DNA of 33,160 nt from Syntrophaceae bacterium (GTDB lineage: Bacteria > Desulfobacterota > Syntrophia > Syntrophales > Smithellaceae): contig PLMQ01000055.1 of assembly GCA_003142535.1 (NCBI GenBank), positions 65,835-98,994 of the forward strand, in the 5' to 3' direction. Position numbers and translations under genes: made by a program. Within the stretch, counting starts at the first letter, position 1, and the number at the start of each line of letters is the position of its first letter. Shown here one piece after another: positions 17,094 to 24,936 of this stretch. The notes beneath the pieces were generated by a model. The model was not told the origin of the DNA, did not search any database, and saw nothing but the letters and a program-made list of their open reading frames with translations.

Positions 17094-18500
17094 ATGAATA
17101 TCGCAGAAGAAAAGGAAATTCGCGAAAAGCTTCAATTATATGAAGCAATTTTAAATAATATATTAAATGGTGTAATGATTACCGATCCGCAAGGATATGT
17201 AATGTTTTTCAGTGAAGCTTACGGAAGGTTCCTGAATATGGATCCGAAGAAGCAAATTGGTAAACATACAACCGATGTTGTTGAAAATTCACGTATGCAT
17301 ATTGTCGCCCAAACCGGAATTGCGGAGATTAATGATGCGCAACGCATAATGGGGCATGACATGGTGGTGCAGCGTATCCCCATAAAAATAGGTGGAAAAC
17401 TGGTGGCCGTATTTGGTCAGGTGATGTTCGAAGACGTAAGCGACGTCCAGGCATTGGCCAATAAACTGAACATTTTGGAATCAAAAGTCAAACTCTACGA
17501 AAAAGAACTGGAGAATCTGAGGGGCGCCAAATACAGTTGCAAAAATATTATCGGTAAAAGTTCCGTCATGACGGAAATACGCACACTGGCCATGAAAGCG
17601 GCAAAAGTTAACGCTCCCATTTTACTTACGGGGGAAAGCGGAACCGGCAAGGAGCTCTTCGCTCACGCTATTCATCATGCCAGCGACCGCCATATCGCTC
17701 CGTTCGTCAGAATCAATTGCGCTGCCATTCCGAAAGACTTGATGGAAAGCGAACTATTCGGCTATGAACCTGGCGCCTATACCGGTGCGGGAAGCAAAAG
17801 TAAACCGGGAAAATTCGAACTGGCCCATCAGGGCACCGTATTTCTTGATGAAATCAGCGATCTTCCGCTGGATATGCAACCGAAACTGCTGCGCGTACTC
17901 GAAGAAAAAGAGGTAGAACGTCTGGGTGGTAACCGCGTAACCAAATGCGATTTCCGCTTGATTGCGGCCACTCATGATGACCTGGAAAAACTTGTCCGCG
18001 AAGGTAAATTCCGGCAGGATTTATATTACCGTATAAATGTTATACCTCTGCACATGCCGCCGCTACGGGAACGCAAAGAAGATATTTCCATTATCGCCGA
18101 ACATCTCATAGATGGACTCAATAAGGATTGCGGAGTGAATATCAGTAAAATATCGCCGGAAGTGATAAAGATATTCGAGAAATTCGATTGGCCGGGTAAT
18201 GTCCGCGAGCTATCGAATGTGTTGGAAAGGATGATTTGTTCCATGGACGGAACGGAGGATGTGATACAGGTAAAGCACCTGCCGGTATTCTTTCTGGGAC
18301 TGACAAAACGACCCATTAAATCAGAATCGGTAATATTGAAAAATATCAAAGCGGACTCGGAAAAAGAGGCTGTGCTGCATGCAATGCATATCTCGAATTA
18401 TAACAAAAATAAAGCTTCCAAATTATTGGGTATCCATCGTACAGCTCTTTATAAAAAAATGAAGAAATTTAATATTCCCCTCGACGCGTCGGAGATGTAG
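17094..18500 (+). CDS. PAS-domain sigma-54-dependent transcriptional activator
   Basis: A 468-residue enhancer-binding protein with three parts. A PAS sensor domain (about residues 12-120, ILNGVMITDPQGYVMFFSEAY) is followed by a short coiled linker. The AAA+ domain has Walker A GESGTGKE near 180, the sigma-54 contact loop GAYTGA near 228 (usual form GAFTGA), Walker B VFLDEIS and the arginine-finger region. The C-terminal Fis-type helix-turn-helix ends in NYNKNKASKLLGIHRTALYKKM. There is no receiver domain, so a ligand or redox signal sensed by PAS, not phosphorylation, probably controls it. AGGAG at 17083-17087 supports the ATG at 17094 over the upstream frame start. It lies just before the CoA-transferase genes, and a sigma-54-like promoter lies between, so it is the likely regulator of gctA, gctB and the dehydrogenase. 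Confidence 0.92.
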   Translation: MNIAEEKEIREKLQLYEAILNNILNGVMITDPQGYVMFFSEAYGRFLNMDPKKQIGKHTTDVVENSRMHIVAQTGIAEINDAQRIMGHDMVVQRIPIKIGGKLVAVFGQVMFEDVSDVQALANKLNILESKVKLYEKELENLRGAKYSCKNIIGKSSVMTEIRTLAMKAAKVNAPILLTGESGTGKELFAHAIHHASDRHIAPFVRINCAAIPKDLMESELFGYEPGAYTGAGSKSKPGKFELAHQGTVFLDEISDLPLDMQPKLLRVLEEKEVERLGGNRVTKCDFRLIAATHDDLEKLVREGKFRQDLYYRINVIPLHMPPLRERKEDISIIAEHLIDGLNKDCGVNISKISPEVIKIFEKFDWPGNVRELSNVLERMICSMDGTEDVIQVKHLPVFFLGLTKRPIKSESVILKNIKADSEKEAVLHAMHISNYNKNKASKLLGIHRTALYKKMKKFNIPLDASEM

Positions 18501-18677
18501 AGTAATGCCTACATGTATAATATTAACTACACTAGCGGCAAACCTTTAGCTTGTTTTGTATTGTGATTTTTGAGATATTTTGCTGTATAAATTACTCTAC
18601 TGGTATTTCAATGCCGGTAAAATGGGTAAATGGAGAATAAGAAGTAATATCAGTTAAATACATAATATATTAGTTGT

Positions 18678-18692
18678 TGGTATCCTCTTTGC
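18678..18692 (+). promoter_or_regulatory. Candidate sigma-54 promoter for gctA
   Basis: TGG at 18678-18680 and GC at 18691-18692 have the required GG-N10-GC spacing, with TTTGCT matching the -12 half. The -24 half is TGGTAT instead of TGGCAC. It lies downstream of a sigma-54 activator and upstream of gctA on the same strand; transcription would start near 18704, at the edge of the repeat. Confidence 0.5.
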
Positions 18693-18701
18693 TTATTATT
18701 C

Positions 18702-18921
18702 GTGAAACTCCAATTCCCATAACGCAGTGTAGGGAAATTGGTAAGTTGAACAATCTCGCGAAGCGAAGGGTAATGAGACTCAAACTTCAAAAGCGAAGCG
18801 AATTGAAGCTTGTTAGCCGAATTCTCCCGTATAAGCAGGGGTATAATACTCCGCAGCGAGTTTTCGAATGGGTTTCCAAAGCTTGCCTTGGGGTGCGGCG
18901 ATACCCGTGGTTACAAAAAAT
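18702..18921 (+). repeat. Palindromic intergenic repeat, family 1, copy B (expanded, degenerate)
   Basis: It opens with GTGAAACTCCAATTCCC and GGAAATTGGTAAGTTGAAC, as in the copy at 22986, with CCAATT/AATTGG as an inner dyad. It continues with AATCTCGCGAAGCGAAGGG and ends with GCTTGCCTTGGGGTGCGG and ATACCCGTGG. It is about 80 bp longer than the other copies, through an inserted AGCGAAGCGAATTGAAGC segment, and pairs less well. Confidence 0.7.
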
Positions 18922-19135
18922 TGTATAATCCATTAAAGGGAGGTGAATAAGCACTACATAGATTAATTGTCGGAACGAAAATTAATGCCCCGGTATTAAT
19001 TATTAAATGTCGCAATTATCGTGGCTATTATCATCATCATGAATTATACTTAAAATTTCTTTGTTACCAGATGGAAATACAAGGGGAAGCGAGTCTTTAG
19101 CAAATAAAAATATTTATAAAAGGAGGTAAAATGCC

Positions 19136-20128
19136 GTGGATACAATTGAACAGGGAATAGGTGAAGTTTTCACAGATCCGGATGCGGATAAAGCCCGGGC
19201 TTTTTTCCGGACAAAATCACGCAAGATGGAAAATAAAGTCATGAGCGTGAAAGAAGCCGTGGAAAAGTTTGTTCATGATGGAGACTATTTAAAAGGAGGG
19301 GGATTTGGTGCGAATAGAGTGCCGATTGCTGTTTACCATGAGATTTTAAGGCAGGGGAGAAAAAATCTCGGTTTATCCGGTCAAACTACAACGCATGATT
19401 TTGAAATTCTTTGTGCCGGTGAAGCTTTTAACCGTTGTGATGCCGGTTATATCGTCGGACTGGAAGCGCGCGGTCTTTCGCCCAACGCCCGCCGGTATAT
19501 GGAATCGGGCAAGGTAAAGGTAAGCGAGTGGAGCAACTATGCTATGGCCGTACGTCTTAAAGCGGGAGCAGCAGGCGTTTCCTTTTATCCGGCACGAAAT
19601 TTTATGGGTACGGATACATTAAAATACAGTGGAGGAAAAGTAATCGAATGCCCGTTCACTAAAACAAAGTATGTGGCTTTGCCGGCATTATATCCTGATG
19701 TAGCCGCCATTCATGTTCATGAAGCGGATATGTACGGGAATTGCCGGGTACGCGGTATTACTGTATCGGATTTTGATGCGGCGCGTGCAGCAAAGCATGT
19801 AATAATAACCTGTGAAAGGCTGATTTCTACTGATGAAATCAGGCGCGACCCCAGTTTTACGGTAATACCTTTCTGGTGTGTGGACGCTGTTTGCGAAGTG
19901 CCTTATGGTAGTTATCCCGGTAATATGTATGGTGAGTATTTCTCCGACGAAGACCATTTGCGGGAATGGATGAAAGTGGAAACAGATCCGGAAGCATTCA
20001 AGGCGTTTCTGGATAAGAATATTTATAGTTGCAAAAACCACTTTGAATACATTCAGAAAAATGGCGGTATGGAAAAGATGCAGTTACTAAGACAAAAAGA
20101 AATGATGTTTGTAGGTGCGAGAAAATAG
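19136..20128 (+). CDS. gctA: Glutaconate-type CoA-transferase, subunit A
   Basis: A 330-residue alpha subunit of a family I CoA-transferase, which with the next gene swaps CoA between an acyl-CoA and a free acid. Family features are KEAVEKFVHDGDYLKGGGFG near the N-terminus, ALYPDVAAIHVHEADMYGNC, and VIITCERLISTDEIR. The start is GTG at 19136, with GGAGG (19122-19126) 9 nt upstream. An ATG at 19131 is out of frame and gives only a nine-codon peptide. The N-terminal 35 residues (VFTDPDADKARAFF onward) look like a genuine extension of the family. The gene lies 15 nt from gctB and downstream of a sigma-54 activator. Glutaconate or a related C4-C5 or aromatic-derived acid is the likely substrate; it cannot be fixed from sequence. 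Confidence 0.85.
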   Translation: MDTIEQGIGEVFTDPDADKARAFFRTKSRKMENKVMSVKEAVEKFVHDGDYLKGGGFGANRVPIAVYHEILRQGRKNLGLSGQTTTHDFEILCAGEAFNRCDAGYIVGLEARGLSPNARRYMESGKVKVSEWSNYAMAVRLKAGAAGVSFYPARNFMGTDTLKYSGGKVIECPFTKTKYVALPALYPDVAAIHVHEADMYGNCRVRGITVSDFDAARAAKHVIITCERLISTDEIRRDPSFTVIPFWCVDAVCEVPYGSYPGNMYGEYFSDEDHLREWMKVETDPEAFKAFLDKNIYSCKNHFEYIQKNGGMEKMQLLRQKEMMFVGARK

Positions 20129-20143
20129 AAAGGAGAAATAATC

Positions 20144-20914
20144 ATGCCTGATTATAATACAATGGAACTTATGATTTGTACTGCGGCGCGCGAATTGGAA
20201 GACGGCGCGACGGTCGGAGTTGGCACGGGCGCTCCCTGTGCCGCGGCGATGCTGGCGCAGAAGCTTCAATCGCCGAATTTATTGATTCTGTTTGAGGCGG
20301 GTGGTGTCGCCCCGCTGATTCCGGAAATGCCCATTTCTGTGGGTGACTCCCGGACAACTTATAAAGCGATTATGGCCAGTGGTATGTGCGAAGTTATGGA
20401 AACAGCGTGCCGCGGTATGTTGGACTACACATTTTTGGGTGGTGCCCAGATTGATATGTATGGTAATCTCAACTCCACGCGCATTGGTGCTGATCACCAA
20501 AAACCAAAAGTACGTTTCCCGGGCAGCGGCGGCGCCAATGATTTCGCTTCTTTCTGCTGGCGCATGATGGTGATGACGCCGCAGGATTCGAAAAGATTTG
20601 TGGAAAAAGTCAGTTACTGTACATCACCTGGATGGTTGACCGGCGGTGATTCGCGAGCTAAATCGGGTCTTCCTTTGGGAGCAGGTCCATATAAGATTAT
20701 CACCAATATGGCTGTAATGGATTTTGAACCGGAGTCAAAGCGTATGAGGCTGATCGCCTTAAATCCGGGATACTCGGAAAAAGATGTTCAGGATAACTGC
20801 GGTTTCGAGTTGTTAAAAGCAAAGAAAATAGTAGAAAACGAACCGCCTAAAGCAGAGGAACTGCATATTCTGCGTGATGTAATTGATCCGTATCGCTATG
20901 TGATTGGCAGATAG
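20144..20914 (+). CDS. gctB: Glutaconate-type CoA-transferase, subunit B
   Basis: A 256-residue beta subunit partnering the preceding gene. The catalytic glutamate that forms the CoA-thioester intermediate should be E51 in LLILFEAGGVAP, matching the known active-site Glu of glutaconate CoA-transferase subunit B. Also typical are YTFLGGAQIDMYGNLNSTRIG and FPGSGGANDFASFC, followed by the conserved TSPGWLTGG stretch. AAAGGAG lies 9 nt before the ATG. No lesion is seen. With subunit A it forms a heteromer in the cytoplasm. Confidence 0.88.
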   Translation: MPDYNTMELMICTAARELEDGATVGVGTGAPCAAAMLAQKLQSPNLLILFEAGGVAPLIPEMPISVGDSRTTYKAIMASGMCEVMETACRGMLDYTFLGGAQIDMYGNLNSTRIGADHQKPKVRFPGSGGANDFASFCWRMMVMTPQDSKRFVEKVSYCTSPGWLTGGDSRAKSGLPLGAGPYKIITNMAVMDFEPESKRMRLIALNPGYSEKDVQDNCGFELLKAKKIVENEPPKAEELHILRDVIDPYRYVIGR

Positions 20915-21080
20915 CAATTTGTATCCAACAGCGCAAAGCCATGGTTGGCAATGGCTAATAATGCAATACGGTGGAGTAATATTGGGGAGGGGTTCAAACC
21001 ACCAAAAGAAGACCTATTAAAAGAATAAAATTTTAATACGTGACTATTGAATTCAAATATCTTAAAAGGAGGGAAAGTTT

Positions 21081-21974
21081 ATGGCCAAAATTGAAAAGGT
21101 AGCATTAGTAGGTACCGGTATTTTGGGAGCTCAAATAGCTATGCTTGCAGCCAATGCAGGTAATAAAGTCAAAGCATTTGATCCGGTTCCGGGAGCGTTT
21201 GTCGGGACATACAACAAGATTTTTGCCGATCTGAAAGCTAAAGGCGTAAATCCTTTCATCCCCTGGGAACGCTGGGAATCATGTCGTGACGCAGTCAAAC
21301 AGGAGACAGATTTGGGAGAGGCCGTAAAGGACGCCGATCTCGTTATCGAAGCGGTTCCGGAAAACGTGGAATTAAAGAATAAAGTATTTGCTGATTTAGG
21401 GAAAAAAGCCAAGGCCGGTGCCATTTTAGCCACCAATAGTTCATCATTGCCGATCTCCAAAATGGAAGTAAGCAGCGGCAGACCGGAAAAATGCCTTAAT
21501 ATCCATTTTTATTTCCCGCTGCAGGGTGTCAATATGGTAGATATTATGGGCGGAACCAAAACCACTTCTGAGACGATGCAAGCCGGTATAGACTGGATTA
21601 AGTCTTTGGGTTGCGTACCTTTGAAAGTCAATAAAGAAATCCTCGGTTTCTGCTTCAACAACGTCTGGAGAGCGGTGAAAAGACAAGTTCTTTATACCTG
21701 GGGCAATGGCTTTGTTGATTTCCGTGATGCAGACCGCGCCTGGTGCATTTTCACTAAAATGAAAGAAGGACCTTTTGCTCTTATGGATAAAGTCGGCCTC
21801 GATGTTATTTACGATATCGAAATGTCTTATTACAACGATTCCAAAGACCCGAAAGATATGCCGCCTGATGCGCTTTTAAAAATGATCAAACGCGGCGAAT
21901 TGGGAGTGAAAAGCGGCAAGGGCTTCTATAAATATCCCAATCCGGAATTCCTTGACCCTAATTTCTTTAAATAA
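21081..21974 (+). CDS. 3-hydroxyacyl-CoA dehydrogenase (NAD), variant catalytic dyad
   Basis: A 297-residue two-domain NAD-dependent dehydrogenase of the 3-hydroxyacyl/3-hydroxybutyryl-CoA family, oxidising a 3-hydroxyacyl-CoA to the 3-oxo form in beta-oxidation. VALVGTGILGAQIA (7-20) is the Rossmann loop, LVIEAVPEN follows, and ATNSSSLPIS carries the serine. The catalytic histidine is H142 in NIHFYFPLQGVNMVDI. Twelve residues on, where the family has the glutamate of the His-Glu dyad, this protein has D154, and the usual FNP is YFP. GGCGEL-type end GELGVKSGKGFYKYP is normal. AAAAGGAGGG precedes the ATG. It is 166 bp from gctB and ends in a strong terminator, so it is likely the last gene of the unit. 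The substrate may be unusual, given the motif changes. Confidence 0.85.
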   Translation: MAKIEKVALVGTGILGAQIAMLAANAGNKVKAFDPVPGAFVGTYNKIFADLKAKGVNPFIPWERWESCRDAVKQETDLGEAVKDADLVIEAVPENVELKNKVFADLGKKAKAGAILATNSSSLPISKMEVSSGRPEKCLNIHFYFPLQGVNMVDIMGGTKTTSETMQAGIDWIKSLGCVPLKVNKEILGFCFNNVWRAVKRQVLYTWGNGFVDFRDADRAWCIFTKMKEGPFALMDKVGLDVIYDIEMSYYNDSKDPKDMPPDALLKMIKRGELGVKSGKGFYKYPNPEFLDPNFFK

Positions 21975-21990
21975 AATAATCAATATTTGC

Positions 21991-22033
21991 AAAAAGCCCT
22001 TTCCCTTTAGCTATTATGGGGAAGGGCTTTTTT
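21991..22033 (+). terminator. Rho-independent terminator after the dehydrogenase gene
   Basis: AAAAAGCCCTTTCCC (21991-22005) pairs with GGGGAAGGGCTTTTTT (22018-22033) around a 12-nt loop, with a T-run on the plus strand and an A-run at the left, so it could work in both directions. The truncated minus-strand gene reads into it. Confidence 0.9.
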
Positions 22034-22354
22034 ATAAGACTGATTTTGTCGCGGTCCGACAGGGTGACAAATAACTTGCGCCGACGGGTAGTACTGAAGT
22101 AAAAGGCCTGCACCACCGGCATGATCAATATGGATATGAGTCAGTAGAATATAATCAATTTTTTTAATGCCCCTTTCCCGCAGGGCATACATTAAGGCTG
22201 CAATGGTATTGCGCGGACCGGGGTCCACGAGGGTAATCTGATTGCCGGCATAGTAAATCCAGCAGCCGATAAAATTGTAAAATCCCTCCAATGGAATATC
22301 CAATTTAACCAGATCAATATGGGAACAGGAATCGTTTATTGCAGCGTCGTTCAT
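22007..22354 (-). pseudogene. Truncated metallo-beta-lactamase-fold hydrolase
   Basis: The 115-codon frame begins like a normal MBL-fold protein: SHIDLVKLDIPLEGFYNFIG, then QITLVDPGPRNTI and the zinc motif LLTHIHIDHAGG (HxHxDH). Family members run on for about 200 more residues with further metal ligands; here the similarity stops at QVICHPVG and about 16 unrelated codons follow, ending inside the terminator of the convergent gene. The 3' part has therefore been lost, probably by a deletion whose end lies near 22060. It starts 19 nt after the nitroreductase stop and was probably in its operon. A short functional protein is unlikely, since zinc site 2 is missing. Confidence 0.75.
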
Positions 22355-22373
22355 AGTATCGACCGGCTGATAA

Positions 22374-22943
22374 TCAGCCGATTATCTTGATAATCTGAGG
22401 TTCTTTTCTCTCCAGGGGTGCCGGTATTGCCTTGGGATAGCCAATAATAAGCGGCGCAATAATGCGAAAATTATCCGGCAAACCGATCTCTTCTTTTATT
22501 TTGCTCTCTCGAATATGCACTCCAAAGCCTATCCAGCATGTTCCCAAGCCTCTTTGTGCAGCAGAGAACATCATATAGTTTGCTGCCAGTGCGCAATCCA
22601 AATCCAGCGAATGAACATCCCTGGAACCGACAATATAAATCACGCAAGGAGCATTATAAAAAATATGAAATTTTTCATCTTTCAGAATTGCTTCATAGCT
22701 TTTGCTCAGCGCAGTATCGTTTTTGGAAAAATCGTTCAGCAAATTTTTTTTGCACTCATCAGAGATTCTCTTCATAACATCTTTATTGCTGATAATAATG
22801 AATTGACAGGGCTGGCCGTTGCTGGCCGATGGCGCCAGGCACGAATCCTTAATTATATTTTTAATTATTTCCAGAGGAACATTTTTCAACTGGAAATCGC
22901 GGATGGATCTTCTATTCTGCAAAAGCTCCGGAAAGGTCGCCAT
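22374..22943 (-). CDS. Nitroreductase-family flavoprotein
   Basis: A 189-residue FMN-dependent NAD(P)H oxidoreductase of the nitroreductase superfamily. RRSIRDFQLKNVPLEII is the FMN-phosphate contact, APSASNGQPCQFIII the second FMN motif, and QRGLGTCWIGFG then PLIIGYPKA are the C-terminal signature. Length is normal. AAGGAG lies 7 nt before the ATG. Physiological substrates of such proteins are rarely known (nitro compounds, quinones, flavins or enoates). A second, unrelated-length nitroreductase is at 24937. The truncated MBL gene follows it, and a 7-bp hairpin (22364-22380) overlaps its stop codon. Confidence 0.88.
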   Translation of the reverse strand: MATFPELLQNRRSIRDFQLKNVPLEIIKNIIKDSCLAPSASNGQPCQFIIISNKDVMKRISDECKKNLLNDFSKNDTALSKSYEAILKDEKFHIFYNAPCVIYIVGSRDVHSLDLDCALAANYMMFSAAQRGLGTCWIGFGVHIRESKIKEEIGLPDNFRIIAPLIIGYPKAIPAPLERKEPQIIKIIG

Positions 22944-22985
22944 AATTTTTTCTCCTTGGTTTTTTGAAGCAATTTTAATTTTTTA

Positions 22986-23120
22986 GTGAAACTCCAATTC
23001 CGAACGCGAAGCGTATCGGAATTGGTAAGTTGAACAATCCCGCGTAGCGGAGGGTATAATGCCCAGTAACATGCTGCGGAATAAGTTCTCAAAACTTGCT
23101 TTGGGGTTCATACCCGTGAT
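22986..23120 (+). repeat. Palindromic intergenic repeat, family 1, copy C
   Basis: It opens GTGAAACTCCAATTCCGAA and the facing GGAATTGGTAAGTTGAACAA, in which CCAATTCC and GGAATTGG are a perfect 8-bp dyad. CCCGCGTAGCGGAGGGTAT follows, and it ends with CTTGCTTTGGGGTTCATACC. The end stems are GGGTAT and ATACCC. It lies between the acyl-CoA dehydrogenase and the nitroreductase, both on the minus strand. Confidence 0.8.
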
Positions 23121-23123
23121 TCT

Positions 23124-24257
23124 CTACATAACTTCCCTGGCAACAACAATCCGCTGCACTTCGGAAGTGCCCTCATAAATGGAAGTGACCCGGGCGTCGC
23201 GGTAGAGCCTTTCGATTTTATATTCTTTCATGTAGCCGTATCCACCGTGGATTTGCAGTGTTTTATAAGCCACGCGGTTGGCCATTTCCGAGGCAAAGAG
23301 CTTGGCCATCGAAGCTTCTTTGGTAAAAGGCAGTTCCTGATCTTTCATGTCGGCGGCATGCAGGGTAAGGTGGTAAGCTGCCTCGATTTCCGTTGCGCTG
23401 TCCGCGATCATCCACTGAATCGCCTGAAAAGAATTAATCGGTCGCCCGAATTGCCGCCTGTTTTTAGCGTATTGGATTGCTTCATCCAGACAAGCCCGCG
23501 CAATACCCAAAGATTGGGAAGCGATCCCAATGCGTCCGCTGTCCAACGCAGCCATGGCAATTTTAAAACCGGTACCTTCCTTGCCCAACAAATTTTTCTT
23601 GAGAATCCGGCAATCTTCAAAAAGCAATTCCACTGTATTGGATGCTCTCAGCCCCATTTTGTCCTCTGTCCGCCCGATCGTAAAACCCGGAGCACCCTTT
23701 TCCAGCAAAAAGCCGGACAAACTGTGATTCGATTTTTTCTGGCCAGTGCGCACAATCAGAATAATTACATCAGCAAAGCCGCCGTTGGTAATAAATATTT
23801 TTGATCCGTTAACGAGGTAGTAATCACCTTTATCTTCAGCCCGCGTCGTTATAGAGCCGGGGTCCGATCCTGCGGCCGGTTCCGTAATGGCAAATGCACC
23901 GAGATATCGGCCTTCGGCCAATGGTTTTAAATATTTTTCTTTTTGTTCCTCATTGCCGAATTTCAGCAGAGGGTCACAGGAGAGGTTAGTAACAGACATG
24001 GTTACCGCGGTCGATGCACAGGAATAAGCGATTTCTTGTAAAGCAAGGGAATAACTGACCGCACCGGCACCGGCTCCGCCGTATTCCTGTGGCACCATCA
24101 TGCCGAACAAACCCAGCGCCCCTAATTTCTTGACAGTCTCCAGGGGAAAAATTTCTTTTTGATCCCACTGATGGGCATTAGGCTCCAGTTCGTTTCGGGC
24201 AAAATCACGCGCCATCAAGCGAATCATTTCCTGTTCTGAAGAAAGTTGAAAGGACAT
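23124..24257 (-). CDS. Acyl-CoA dehydrogenase
   Basis: A 377-residue FAD enzyme that oxidises acyl-CoA to trans-2-enoyl-CoA, passing electrons to ETF. Family signatures: AFAITEPAAGSDPGSI (FAD and substrate loop), YLVNGSKIFITNGGFAD, and DSGRIGIASQSLGIA. RQFGRPINSFQAIQ follows, then QIHGGYGYMKEYKIERLYRDA. The catalytic base is E362 in SIYEGTSEVQR, the position used by short-chain/butyryl-CoA types. GGAG lies 9 nt before the ATG and overlaps the stop of the decayed regulator upstream, showing that the two once formed an operon. Short- to medium-chain acyl-CoA is likely. Confidence 0.93.
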   Translation of the reverse strand: MSFQLSSEQEMIRLMARDFARNELEPNAHQWDQKEIFPLETVKKLGALGLFGMMVPQEYGGAGAGAVSYSLALQEIAYSCASTAVTMSVTNLSCDPLLKFGNEEQKEKYLKPLAEGRYLGAFAITEPAAGSDPGSITTRAEDKGDYYLVNGSKIFITNGGFADVIILIVRTGQKKSNHSLSGFLLEKGAPGFTIGRTEDKMGLRASNTVELLFEDCRILKKNLLGKEGTGFKIAMAALDSGRIGIASQSLGIARACLDEAIQYAKNRRQFGRPINSFQAIQWMIADSATEIEAAYHLTLHAADMKDQELPFTKEASMAKLFASEMANRVAYKTLQIHGGYGYMKEYKIERLYRDARVTSIYEGTSEVQRIVVAREVM

Positions 24258-24269
24258 GGCCTTTTCTCC

Positions 24270-24807
24270 TTATGGCGTATAAATAGTGACCAAGAGCTTT
24301 GTGCCGCTACGGTTAGATTGCTCAATTTATAATGCAGACCCGAATTGAAATGAATGCTGTCACATTTGCACCCACCTGTATAATCAACCCGCCTTTAAGC
24401 ATGTAAATAAACTCTTCACCTTCATGCCTGTACTCTATACCTTGATGTTCCGCACCCACATCAATAGTTACCAGATAGGCGCGCAGATGATTTTTGGCAG
24501 CGGCCTCAAGTCAGGGACGAATAAGCATAAGAAGCCACCCTTGCCTTGTCTTGTGGCTTTTTACCCTGTTATTGGATGCCTTTTTCCCATCCGCGGGCTC
24601 CTCGGCTTCCATATTGAGCTTTAATGTGCGGCTCAGTTGCAGTATTAAGGCAACCGGCGGCATAGTTTTGTCGGTCTCGACACTTTTCAGAATATTTGCC
24701 GGATTACCGGCTTCGCGGGCCAGATCATCAATGCTCCAGCCCTTTTTCTCGCGGGCTTTCTTCATCCTTTCACCCAGCGATGCCACGTTTTTTCTTATCT
24801 TTCTCAC
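24270..24807 (-). pseudogene. Decayed XRE-cupin transcriptional regulator
   Basis: The gene opens normally: GTG at 24807 with GGAGG upstream, and a helix-turn-helix (SLGERMKKAREKKGWSIDDL, NPANILKSVETDKTMPPV). An in-frame TGA (24511-24513) ends the first 98 codons. In the same frame after it runs a clear cupin: HLRAYLVTIDVGAEHQ, then YRHEGEEFIYMLKGG and VGANVTA. The next conserved piece, FNSGLHYKLSNL, is in another frame with about ten codons lost, and the expected end KLLVTIYTP-stop is in a third frame, its TAA at 24272-24270 overlapping the ribosome-binding site of the acyl-CoA dehydrogenase. One nonsense codon, one deletion and one frameshift make a pseudogene. It would have regulated the downstream dehydrogenase in response to a small molecule. 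Confidence 0.82.
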
Positions 24808-24936
24808 ATAAGCCTCCGCCTCTGGGTTTAGTCTATATTATTAGAATCATTTCTGCTATAATAGATTTATAATTGAGTACTGGATAAATATTTTAATGTC
24901 AATAATAAACGGATTAATTCCGCAAAGGAGGTTACA

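Larger units (their letters stand above)
18501..19135. other. 635-bp non-coding region between the sigma-54 activator and gctA
   Basis: No convincing ORF is present. It holds two sigma-54-like -24/-12 motifs (18678-18692 the better), a degenerate family 1 repeat (18702-18921), an isolated Shine-Dalgarno-like GGGAGGTGA near 18938 with no usable ORF behind it, and an AT-rich stretch before gctA. An enhancer site for the activator would be expected here, but I did not find a clear dyad. Confidence 0.6.

Noticed and set aside
18535-18551. Another sigma-54-like motif (CGGCAAACCTTTAGCT)
   Set aside because: GG-N10-GC spacing is correct, but the -12 half is TAGC and the match is poorer than at 18678-18692; kept only as an alternative.
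19131-19133. ATG as the start of gctA
   Set aside because: It is out of frame with the gene and stops after nine codons; GTG at 19136 has proper spacing from GGAGG.
20934-20958. AGCCAT/ATGGCT dyad after gctB as a terminator
   Set aside because: The stem is short and no T-run follows; the dehydrogenase gene downstream probably belongs to the same unit.
24511-24513. Second in-frame TGA, with coding similarity on both sides, as another selenocysteine codon
   Set aside because: The XRE-cupin family has no cysteine at this place, no SECIS-like stem follows, and the same gene carries a deletion and a frameshift, so it is a nonsense codon in a pseudogene.
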